Positions 1-5,480 of a stretch of DNA of 19,154 nucleotides are shown in pieces (positions within the stretch are counted from its first letter, which is position 1; the number at the start of each line of letters is the position of its first letter). A model generated the notes under the pieces. That model was not told the DNA's origin. It did not search any database and was given only the letters and a program-made list of their open reading frames with translations. Where the stretch lies: positions 1 to 19,154 of the forward strand of contig CAAFUK010000015.1 of assembly GCA_900766165.1 (NCBI GenBank), written 5' to 3'. Position numbers and translations under genes: made by a program. Source of the stretch: an uncultured Collinsella sp. (GTDB lineage: Bacteria > Actinomycetota > Coriobacteriia > Coriobacteriales > Coriobacteriaceae).

Positions 1-8
1 CTGTTATC

Positions 9-32
9 CAGGAACTATTTCACCGCAACTTA
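9..32 (+). repeat. Repeat copy R1, left end of IR-bounded segment
   Basis: This 24-bp stretch begins CAGGAACTATTTC and ends CGCAACTTA. It recurs identically at 1319-1342 in the same orientation. Its first 23 bases also occur as an exact reverse complement at 1274-1296. R1 and the inverted copy therefore face each other like terminal inverted repeats around the minus-strand AbiEi-type gene. The identity is seen directly; the mobile-element reading is inference. The flanks at 1-8 and 1297-1305 do not show an obvious target-site duplication. Confidence 0.85.
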
Positions 33-93
33 TTGAGGCTGAGTGAGCTGGGTCGATGATGGGTTCTGTTGTCGAGAAGATGAGGGCAGCCGG

Positions 94-1101
94 TCAGGAG
101 TCTGCGTAGGGTTTTGTGGTTGGTATCCCGTAGCCGCGCATCATGGAGCCGAACGCTTTGACATCGTAGGTGTCTGAGAGCTTGAAATGAATGACGTTGT
201 GGCCCATGGCACGCAGGTTCGCGTCGCGCACGAGGGCATCTCGATAGGTTTTTGCCGCAGCATGTTCCGGATCATTTTGGGCATCGTCCTCAAACTTGCC
301 TAGTCCATGCAGCTCAGCCAGCATCCAAGAGCCGTTTGGCATTTGCCAGCCGTAATCTGCCAAATAATAGCCGGCGTTTCCAGGCCGAGTGATTTCAACC
401 TGAAGTTCGGGAGCGGCAACTCCCGCCAGAATCATTGCCGCCCGCGCTTCGGATTCTCCACCGTTATCCGATCTGCCATCCATGTGTTCAAATACGTCAA
501 ATGCACGCGCGATGCCGTGCAGTCCACGGCAGTTCGCTTGTGCATATGAACGCAATTCTTCACGCTCGACACCGTACTCACGAGCCAGCCCGTCGACATA
601 GCCTAGTGCATATCGAAAGGCGCTCGTTCGGGCGATGTCGACCACCGTGCGATATGGATCCGTTAACGTAAACGGGCCGAGCTGCCATACGTCGCCCGGC
701 CGCCAGCGTCGGTATTCAACGAATTCGTACATATCGCGTCTGGTGGAACGCGGCAGCAGCACTTGCACCTTGTCGAGAAGCGAATATGCAGAACCGATGC
801 CATAGAGCAGTGCCGCCGTTGCTCCACAAAACACGGCATCCGGTTCAACGACCGCAATAGCGGATGCCAATTGAAAGATGCGATCTTCGACGCCGAGGCC
901 ATTCCAATACGCGGGATCAGCGTAGACATGGTTGTAGAGTCGAATAATCATCTCTTTTTGCATGAGCGCGTAGGCACAGCGTTCATCCCATTTTTTGGTA
1001 GCTACAAACAGATGCCCGCCATGATGGGCCTCGAATAACCGGAAGAACAGCTCTACTTGCGGTTTGGAACAGCGTTTATCATGACTCATTTTCGACCCCA
1101 T
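94..1101 (-). CDS. AbiEi-type antitoxin / DUF559-like protein
   Basis: This 335-residue protein resembles the actinobacterial family annotated as AbiEi-type (type IV toxin-antitoxin) antitoxin-domain proteins. The N-terminal half, roughly residues 60-175, carries family-like patterns such as FCGATAALLYGI and DPYRTVVDIAR. The C-terminal third, about residues 215-315, looks like a DUF559/Vsr-like nuclease fold: a GESEAR helix, then YYLADYGW, then LAELHGLGKF, then an RDANLRAMGHNVI strand-helix pattern. Acidic residues plus a nearby lysine fit a PD-(D/E)XK site, but the usual E-x-DG is E-x-HG here. An ATG at 1089 (332 aa) is an alternative start; neither start has a strong ribosome binding site. 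No AbiEii-type nucleotidyltransferase toxin is adjacent, so the gene is orphan within the window. It is AT-richer than the operon to the right and lies between inverted repeats, which suggests acquisition. Family assignment is by recognition; function is uncertain. Confidence 0.6.
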   Translation of the reverse strand: MGSKMSHDKRCSKPQVELFFRLFEAHHGGHLFVATKKWDERCAYALMQKEMIIRLYNHVYADPAYWNGLGVEDRIFQLASAIAVVEPDAVFCGATAALLYGIGSAYSLLDKVQVLLPRSTRRDMYEFVEYRRWRPGDVWQLGPFTLTDPYRTVVDIARTSAFRYALGYVDGLAREYGVEREELRSYAQANCRGLHGIARAFDVFEHMDGRSDNGGESEARAAMILAGVAAPELQVEITRPGNAGYYLADYGWQMPNGSWMLAELHGLGKFEDDAQNDPEHAAAKTYRDALVRDANLRAMGHNVIHFKLSDTYDVKAFGSMMRGYGIPTTKPYADS

Positions 1102-1143
1102 GGTCTCGAGGGGGAGTGAATGACACTACGCTATCCCATATTT

Positions 1144-1156
1144 GGTCTGCCAGACC
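1144..1156. promoter_or_regulatory. Palindrome GGTCTG-C-CAGACC upstream of AbiEi-type gene
   Basis: A perfect 6-1-6 inverted repeat, GGTCTGCCAGACC, lies 43 bp upstream of the minus-strand start at 1101, where a promoter or operator would be expected. AbiEi antitoxins are known to repress their own promoters through inverted repeats, so an autoregulatory operator is possible. No convincing -35/-10 pair could be fixed. Looser repeats lie just beyond: CTGACC at 1167 against GGTCAG at 1190, and GTCAGAG twice at 1191 and 1204. Confidence 0.35.
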
Positions 1157-1273
1157 TTGCCATGAACTGACCAAAAGCTTGACGGGGCAGGTCAGAGTCA
1201 TGAGTCAGAGCCAAACATATCGGCAAACGGTTGATTAGTGCCCCTCGGCGGCACTTAAAACCACCCTTACAGA

Positions 1274-1297
1274 AAGTTGCGGTGAAATAGTTCCTGA
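1274..1297 (-). repeat. Repeat copy R2 (inverted), right end of IR-bounded segment
   Basis: The 24 bases running from AAGTTGCGGTG to GTTCCTGA are the exact reverse complement of 1318-1341, and 23 of them also match R1 at 9-31. With R1 it bounds a segment of about 1.29 kb holding only the AbiEi-type gene. With R3 it forms a 24-bp perfect stem around a 20-base spacer at 1298-1317. No run of T follows either arm, so it does not look like an intrinsic terminator. Confidence 0.85.
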
Positions 1298-1317
1298 AAA
1301 GCTCGAATAAGCCTTAA

Positions 1318-1342
1318 TCAGGAACTATTTCACCGCAACTTA
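1318..1342 (+). repeat. Repeat copy R3
   Basis: This is the third copy of the repeat, in the same orientation as R1 and identical to it over 24 bases (1319-1342). It sits 20 bp from the oppositely oriented R2. It could be the outer end of a second, decayed or longer unit extending to the right, but I saw no matching inverted copy between here and 2586. Function is unknown. Confidence 0.8.
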
Positions 1343-1386
1343 GGAGGGGATGGGGCTGAGGGGCGGGCGATGCCGTTGCCTGTCGG

Positions 1387-1842
1387 TTAGTGGCGACCGT
1401 GGTTGCGGAGCTTGTCGATGGTGGAGTCGGTGCTGCGGCTGCGGGCGTCGGCGGCGGTTTGGCGCTGGCGGCGGTAGTCGATCATGCCTTGGATGATGGG
1501 CTTGCCAAAGCTCACGACATCATCGTTGTAGATGGCGGTTCGGGCTGCGAGGAGGCAGTCGGTAAAGTCCATATGGGTCTTGCCGAAGAGTTTGACGGCA
1601 AGGGCGACAACGGTGGGCTCGTCGACCATGACGTCATCGAGCAGCCTTTTCATGGCCGCAGCAATTTCAACGCGGGGAACCTTATAGACGTCGCGCAGCG
1701 TGACCACGACGCGCGTGATGATTTCGGGGTAGACACGTGCGGTGCGCGTGGCGATGACCTTGGCAGCGCGCGGTGACAGGACCTCGTCGTCGTCAAACAG
1801 GTAGCGAAGGATGACGGTCTCGTCGATGATGGTGCTACTCAT
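1387..1842 (-). CDS. PIN-domain toxin (VapC-like)
   Basis: This 151-residue protein looks like a PIN-domain ribonuclease, the toxin of a type II toxin-antitoxin pair. The N-terminus (IIDETVILRYLFDDDE) supplies the first metal-binding aspartate at about residue 7. The middle carries VDEPTVVALAVKLF, and the DFTDCLLAARTAIYNDDVVSF segment gives the late acidic residues typical of the fold. Such enzymes cleave RNA when freed from their antitoxin. The gene starts inside the 3' end of the upstream antitoxin (8-bp overlap, 1835-1842), implying translational coupling. The last 25 or so residues are Arg/Ser/Thr-rich and appear to be a family-atypical tail. No terminator was seen downstream. The fold assignment is fairly secure; the exact target is not known. 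Confidence 0.7.
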   Translation of the reverse strand: MSSTIIDETVILRYLFDDDEVLSPRAAKVIATRTARVYPEIITRVVVTLRDVYKVPRVEIAAAMKRLLDDVMVDEPTVVALAVKLFGKTHMDFTDCLLAARTAIYNDDVVSFGKPIIQGMIDYRRQRQTAADARSRSTDSTIDKLRNHGRH

Positions 1843-2158
1843 GGATATCTACTTCCTCGGGACCCAAAACCGACTCGTCGCTTTCTGTGGCTAGGTATTC
1901 AATCCAGGCATTGCGCTCCTCGGAGCGGCGATTGGGGTCCCCATATGCTTTGAGCAGTCCATAGGCGGACGTGCCGTCCTTGGAGCGCACGGCGACCGGC
2001 TGAAAGGGGAGCTTGCGCATCAAAATACTCTGCGCGACAAATAGACGGACAGCCTCGGCGAGCGATGTGCCCATGGCGTCGTAGAGACGCTCGGCATGCT
2101 GCTTGTCTTCCTCGCGAATGCGCACCTGCAGGATGGCTCGTTTTTGAGTCGATGACAT
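1835..2158 (-). CDS. RelB/DinJ-family antitoxin
   Basis: This is a 107-residue antitoxin-like protein. The N-terminal 50 residues (LQVRIREEDKQHAERLYDAMGTSLAEAVRLFVAQ, here in parts: QVRIREEDK, then GTSLAEAVRLF) match the ribbon-helix-helix DNA-binding pattern of RelB/DinJ proteins. KLPFQP follows in the position where DinJ-type proteins switch to the toxin-wrapping region. The C-terminal half is acidic and probably binds the PIN toxin. The ATG at 2158 is chosen because a minus-strand AGGGAGG (2164-2170) lies 5-6 bases upstream; the GTG at 2161 would be too close. The gene overlaps the toxin gene by 8 bp. Palindromes at 2185-2200 and 2209-2222 are good candidates for its own operators. Confidence 0.7.
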   Translation of the reverse strand: MSSTQKRAILQVRIREEDKQHAERLYDAMGTSLAEAVRLFVAQSILMRKLPFQPVAVRSKDGTSAYGLLKAYGDPNRRSEERNAWIEYLATESDESVLGPEEVDIHE

Positions 2159-2184
2159 CACTGGCCTCCCTTAATGAGCGTGCA

Positions 2185-2200
2185 ATTTGAATAGTCAAAT
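2185..2200. promoter_or_regulatory. Palindrome ATTTGA-N4-TCAAAT upstream of TA pair
   Basis: A perfect 6-4-6 inverted repeat, ATTTGAATAGTCAAAT, lies 27 bp upstream of the antitoxin ATG. Ribbon-helix-helix antitoxins usually bind such sites to repress their own operon. The role is inferred from position only. Confidence 0.4.
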
Positions 2201-2208
2201 ACAACATC

Positions 2209-2222
2209 GGCTAATAATAGCC
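2209..2222. promoter_or_regulatory. Palindrome GGCTA-N4-TAGCC upstream of TA pair
   Basis: GGCTAATAATAGCC is a perfect 5-4-5 inverted repeat, 8 bp beyond the ATTTGA palindrome and in the same AT-rich upstream region. It may be a second operator or overlap the minus-strand promoter. No reliable -35/-10 assignment could be made. Confidence 0.3.
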
Positions 2223-2262
2223 AATCTTACAACCACTACTTTATTGCACTAGAGTAATTGAG

Positions 2263-2278
2263 TGTAAACGATATTACA
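2263..2278. promoter_or_regulatory. CRP/FNR-like motif TGTAA-N6-TTACA
   Basis: TGTAAACGATATTACA is a perfect 5-6-5 inverted repeat. Its spacing matches the TGTGA-N6-TCACA geometry of CRP/FNR-superfamily sites. It sits about 105 bp upstream of the antitoxin start and 309 bp upstream of hydN, in the shared divergent region. It could serve either direction. The sequence is direct observation; the regulator is inference. Confidence 0.35.
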
Positions 2279-2383
2279 AACGTACTACATCTTTCAGAAA
2301 CGAGCGTGAAATCTCCCTTGGATGTACGCATGTAATACACTCACCTTTATAGCTTCTAGAGAATAATTCCAACCTGCCAAAAC

Positions 2384-2409
2384 CCCTGCAATAAACCCGT
2401 ATTGCAGGG
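2384..2409. promoter_or_regulatory. Inverted repeat CCCTGCAAT...ATTGCAGGG
   Basis: Two perfect 9-bp arms (2384-2392 and 2401-2409) surround an 8-base spacer. A further CCCCTGCAA occurs at 2427-2435, 44 bp after the first in the same orientation. On the plus strand no T-run follows, and no gene lies immediately left on that strand, so it is not an obvious terminator. A hairpin read on the minus strand would be followed by GTTTTGG. The set lies just upstream of the presumed hydN promoter and could be an operator for the hydrogenlyase operon. Confidence 0.4.
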
Positions 2410-2422
2410 CCTATGCTCAAGT

Positions 2423-2450
2423 TTGCCCCCTGCAACTGCGTATATTTAAC
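2423..2450 (+). promoter_or_regulatory. Possible promoter for hydN operon (weak)
   Basis: TTGCCC (2423-2428) and an AT-rich TATATTTAAC (2441-2450) form the only promoter-like cluster close to hydN. With TTTAAC as the -10 the spacing is 16 bp; TATATT is a better -10 match but stands only 12 bp from TTGCCC. The third CCCTGCAA copy overlaps this spacer. I saw no sigma-54 (GG-N10-GC) signature such as controls the E. coli hyf and hyc operons. Confidence 0.22.
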
Positions 2451-2455
2451 CTGTA

Positions 2456-2586
2456 TATCGTTGGAGAAACTCTACCGAGTGCTTGTTTCGCCGCATGCGC
2501 TCGATACGCCGATGCCAGGCCACGGGCGGCTTGGGGCAACGTCGACAGGGTCTCTCCGGCATGGGATTCAGGAGGGAGTGAACAAC
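2456..2586 (+). promoter_or_regulatory. hydN leader with pairing that can hide the ribosome binding site
   Basis: TCTCTCC (2551-2557) can pair with GGAGGGA (2571-2577), which covers the hydN Shine-Dalgarno sequence, with a 13-base loop. Upstream, ATGCC-A-GG (2512-2519) can pair with CCGGCAT (2556-2562) using a bulged A. This would take over part of the anti-Shine-Dalgarno stem, so the two structures exclude each other. TATCG (2456-2460) and CGATA (2502-2506) can close an upstream domain. This is the layout of a translational switch. I do not recognise a known riboswitch consensus here. A molybdenum-cofactor riboswitch would suit the genes but was not established. Confidence 0.35.
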
Positions 2587-3105
2587 ATGGGCAATAAACG
2601 AGTCGTGGCTGATTCTTCACGCTGCATTGGGTGTCAAACCTGTATGGCGGCGTGCATCGAGGCACACGATATTCCCGGCAACATCGCCGCGCCGCGCCTG
2701 CGCGTGACGCGTACGTACGAGATCTCCGCACCGGTGGCTTGCCATCATTGCGAGGATGCCCCGTGCGCGAAGGCCTGTCCTACGGGCGCCTTGTTCTTTG
2801 ATCCAAAGAACCATCGCATCGGCGTCAACGAGGACAACTGCATCGGCTGCAAGAGCTGCGTCATGGCATGCCCCTTTGGCGCCGTGAGCGTGGCGACCAC
2901 GCAGGTCCCCGTCTTGATGGGTGACGTGCGAGTGGGTTCGCAGACTAAGAGCTTCGTGCTCAAGTGCGACCTGTGCGTGGACCGTCCCGGCGGTCCGGCA
3001 TGTGCCGAGGCGTGTCCGACCAAGGGCCTCACCCTGGTAGACGAGGAGCGTCTGGCAGAACTGACTGCCGAGCGTGCCCGCGCCACCATCGAAAACGAGG
3101 CGTAA
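2587..3105 (+). CDS. hydN: HydN-like ferredoxin-type electron carrier
   Basis: This 172-residue cytoplasmic iron-sulfur protein has four [4Fe-4S] sets. Cysteines lie at 13/16/19/23, 52/55/60/64, 85/88/91/95 and 127/130/139/143, the DMSO-reductase-type electron-transfer subunit pattern. The ending, CPTKGLTLVDEERLAELTAE, aligns with E. coli HydN (CPTHAL...VDRNKLEQLSAE), which favours HydN over HycB. HydN is linked to formate dehydrogenase H activity and probably relays or assists its electron transfer. The ATG at 2587 is chosen because AGGAGGG (2570-2576) lies 10 bases upstream and the protein then begins at the usual family position. A start at 2413 would add 58 residues with no family counterpart. 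It is the first gene of the operon, 74 bp before fdhF. Confidence 0.85.
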   Translation: MGNKRVVADSSRCIGCQTCMAACIEAHDIPGNIAAPRLRVTRTYEISAPVACHHCEDAPCAKACPTGALFFDPKNHRIGVNEDNCIGCKSCVMACPFGAVSVATTQVPVLMGDVRVGSQTKSFVLKCDLCVDRPGGPACAEACPTKGLTLVDEERLAELTAERARATIENEA

Positions 3106-3140
3106 GCGTCGGGCGACAGGCCCAATGATTGTCAAATAAG

Positions 3141-3156
3141 TACCGAGTATTCGGTA
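3141..3156. promoter_or_regulatory. Palindrome TACCGA-N4-TCGGTA before fdhF
   Basis: A perfect 6-4-6 inverted repeat, TACCGAGTATTCGGTA, sits in the hydN-fdhF gap, 11 bases before the fdhF ribosome binding site (AAGGAGGG, 3168-3175). It may be a DNA-binding site (Rrf2-type regulators use similar dyads) or an RNA hairpin affecting the 74-nt spacer. The half TACCGAGT also occurs in the hydN leader at 2473-2480. Confidence 0.35.
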
Positions 3157-3179
3157 GCAGAGAAAGGAAGGAGGGTGTC

Positions 3180-5402
3180 ATGGAGAAGCATAAAGTGATT
3201 TGCCCGTACTGCGGCGCCGGTTGCCAGTTTAACCTCTTGGTCCAAAACGGCCAGGTCGTGGGTACCGAACCGCTCAACGGCATCACCAACCAGAGCGAGC
3301 TGTGCCTTAAGGGCATGAGCGGCTACGACTTCATCAACGACACCAAGATCTTGACTCCTCGCGTACTGCACCCGATGATCCGCCGCACCAAGGGCGCGGA
3401 TCTTGAGCGCGTAAGCTGGGACGAGGCACTGGATTTCACCGCATCTAAGATGCAGGCCATAATTGACGAATATGGTCCTAACGCTGTCATGACCACCGGC
3501 TCTTCGCGAGGCGGCGGCAATGAGGCGAACTACGTCATGCAGAAGTTTACGCGTGCGTGCATCGGCACCCACAGCGTGGACAACTGCGCCCGTACTTGAC
3601 ACGGCCCTACTGTCCTCGGTCTGATGGACACGGTTGGTTCAGGTTGCATGTCATGCTCCATCCCCGGTATGGAGGATGCGGGCTGCATTTTCCTCTTCGG
3701 CTATAACCCTGCCGATTCGCACCCCATCGTCGCAAGGCGTATCGTGCGAGCCAAAGAAAAGGGCTGCAAGATCATCGTCGCCGACCCGCGCCATATCGAA
3801 ACCGCGCGTATCGCCGATCTCTACCTTCCGATCAAGAACGGTTGCAACGTTGCGTTCCTCAACGCCTTTGCAAACTGCTTGGTCAACGATGGCCTCTACG
3901 ACAAGGATTTCGTCGCCGAGCACACGAACGGCTTTGACGAATGGTGGGAGACCATCAAGAACTACACTCCCGAATCCGTACAGGACATCACGGGTGTCGA
4001 GCCCGCGTTGATCCACCAAGCTGCCGAGATGTACGCCACGGCGAAGCCTTCTGCCATCATTGGCTGGGGCATGGGCGTATGCCAGCAGAAGCAGAACCTG
4101 AAGACGGTGCACACCATCGCCTCCATCGCCTGCGTTGCCGGCCAGATCGGCAAACCCAATTCCGGCCTCGCGCCCGTGCGTGGCCAGAATAACGTCCAGG
4201 GCTCCTGCGATATGGGCATGCTGCCCAACCTGTACCCTGGCTACCAAAAGGTCACTGACCCGGCAGTGCGTGCCAAGTTTGCCAAGGCTTGGGGCGTGCC
4301 CGAGGAAAAGCTCCCGCTCGAGGAGGGCTACAAGCTCACCGACCTGGGTCACCTGGTCGACGAGGGCAAGGTGCACTGCTTCTACAACTACGGCGAGGAC
4401 CCGGTGCAGACCGAGCCCGATTCGGCCGGTATGCGCAAGACGCTCTCCGAGCTGGATCTGTTCATCTGCCAGGACATCTTTATGACGCAGACGACCATGC
4501 TCGCCGACGTCATCCTGCCTGCCACCTCCTGGGGCGAGCACGAGGGTGTCTTTACCGCATCCGACCGTAGCTTCCAGCACTTTGACGCGGCCGTTCCGCC
4601 CAAGGGCGAGTGCCGTCACGACTGGGAGATCTTCGCGGACCTGTCCACGCGTATGGGCTATCCCATGCACTACGACAACACCGAGCAGATCTGGAACGAG
4701 TGCATTAGCCTGTGCCCCAACTTTGTGGGCGCGACCTACGAGAAGATGGCTCCCGAGGGCGGCTACGCCCAGTGGCCCGTCAAGAGCACCGATGTGAACG
4801 ACCACGGTACGCCCGACATGTTCGCTGGTGGCAAGTTCACCACCAAGGACGGCCGCGCCAACCTGATGGCGCACGACTGGGAGGCGCCCTCCGAGCTTCC
4901 CGACGATGAGTACCCGCTCATCCTGTGCACCGTCCGCGAGGTCGGCCACTACAGCTGCCGCTCGATGACCGGCAACTGCAAGACGCTGGCGCTGCTCGCC
5001 GACGAGCCCGGCTTTGTCCGCATGAATCCCGCGGACGCCCAGGCGCGCGGCATCAAGAACGGCGACATCGTCTCGATTCACAGCCGCCGCGGCCAGGTAT
5101 ACAGCCGCGCCGACGTGAGCGATCGCATCAACAAGGGCACGGTCTATATGACCTACCAGTGGTGGATCGGCAAGTGCAACGAGCTGACCATTCACAAGGT
5201 CGACCCGGTCTCGCACACGCCCGAGGACAAGTTCTCCGCCTGCCAGGTCGACGCCATCGCCGACCAGGTTTGGGCGGAGGGCGAGGTGGAGCGTCAGTAC
5301 ACCGAGCTCAAGCAGGCTCTGGTCGACGCCGCCGCTCCCCAGGACGTTGAGCCCGGCGCCGCCAAGTTCGACGACGAGGCGCACGTGAATCAAATCGTGT
5401 AA
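3180..5402 (+). CDS. fdhF: Formate dehydrogenase H, selenocysteine-containing
   Basis: FdhF oxidises formate to CO2 using a bis-molybdopterin guanine dinucleotide cofactor and one [4Fe-4S] cluster. The 740-residue product is read through an in-frame TGA at 3597-3599, giving Sec140 in the context CARTUHGP, exactly the position of Sec140 in E. coli FdhF (CRVUHGP). The cluster ligands C8, C11, C15 and C42 and the following K44 also match the E. coli numbering. Molybdopterin-binding regions fill the rest, for example VADPRHIETARIAD and the C-terminal SIHSRRGQVYSRADVSD. The protein is about 25 residues longer than E. coli FdhF, mainly at its C-terminal tail. The ATG at 3180 follows AAGGAGGG by four bases; an upstream in-frame start at 3129 is not supported. 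Automated callers are likely to split this gene into two pieces at the TGA. It is the catalytic entry point for the hydrogenlyase encoded downstream. Confidence 0.95.
3597..3640 (+). promoter_or_regulatory. SECIS element and selenocysteine UGA of fdhF
   Basis: The UGA at 3597-3599 is followed by a hairpin: TGTCC (3611-3615) pairs with GGACA (3626-3630) around a 10-base loop, TCGGTCTGAT. The loop contains GGTCTG in the same codon register as in the E. coli fdhF SECIS (ninth and tenth codons counted from UGA), the SelB-recognised part. It lies inside the coding sequence, as is usual in bacteria. The tRNA-Sec and selA/selB genes are not in this window. Confidence 0.9.
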
Positions 5403-5423
5403 TCCCGTTCTCGTTGGCTTTTT

Positions 5424-5466
5424 GGGCCGGGCGTCCCGTACGTTCGGGAGCCCGGCCCGTTATTTT
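5424..5466 (+). terminator. Strong intercistronic hairpin between fdhF and hyfA
   Basis: GGGCCGGGC (5424-5432) and TCCCG (5434-5438) pair with CGGGA (5445-5449) and GCCCGGCCC (5450-5458). This makes a 14-bp stem with one bulged G and a 6-base loop, followed by GTTATTTT. It resembles an intrinsic terminator with an imperfect T-run. Because hyfA follows at once without a clear promoter, it more likely attenuates or protects mRNA than ends transcription outright. Confidence 0.7.
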
Positions 5467-5480
5467 GAAAGGAAGTGGGG

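Noticed and set aside
9..1342. Insertion sequence or CRISPR array
   Set aside because: There are only three repeat copies with unequal spacing and mixed orientation, and no transposase or cas gene in the segment.
2384..2409. Intrinsic terminator at the CCCTGCAAT dyad
   Set aside because: No T-run follows on the plus strand, and no gene reads into it from the left on that strand.
2413..2586. 58-residue N-terminal extension of HydN from the upstream ATG
   Set aside because: It has no family counterpart, lies in the leader with RNA-like pairing, and the ATG at 2587 has a proper ribosome binding site.
2162..2586. Sigma-54 promoter as in E. coli hyf/hyc
   Set aside because: No GG-N10-GC element with the right flanks was seen, and no FhlA/HyfR-like activator is encoded in the window.
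3180..3599. A truncated 139-residue formate dehydrogenase followed by a separate 592-residue gene at 3624 (frameshift or nonsense pseudogene)
   Set aside because: Both parts are in the same frame. The TGA sits exactly at the known selenocysteine position and is followed by a SECIS-like hairpin.
5475..5480. GTG start for hyfA two codons upstream
   Set aside because: It overlaps the AAAGGAAG ribosome binding site. The ATG at 5481 gives MNRF, the usual start of HyfA.
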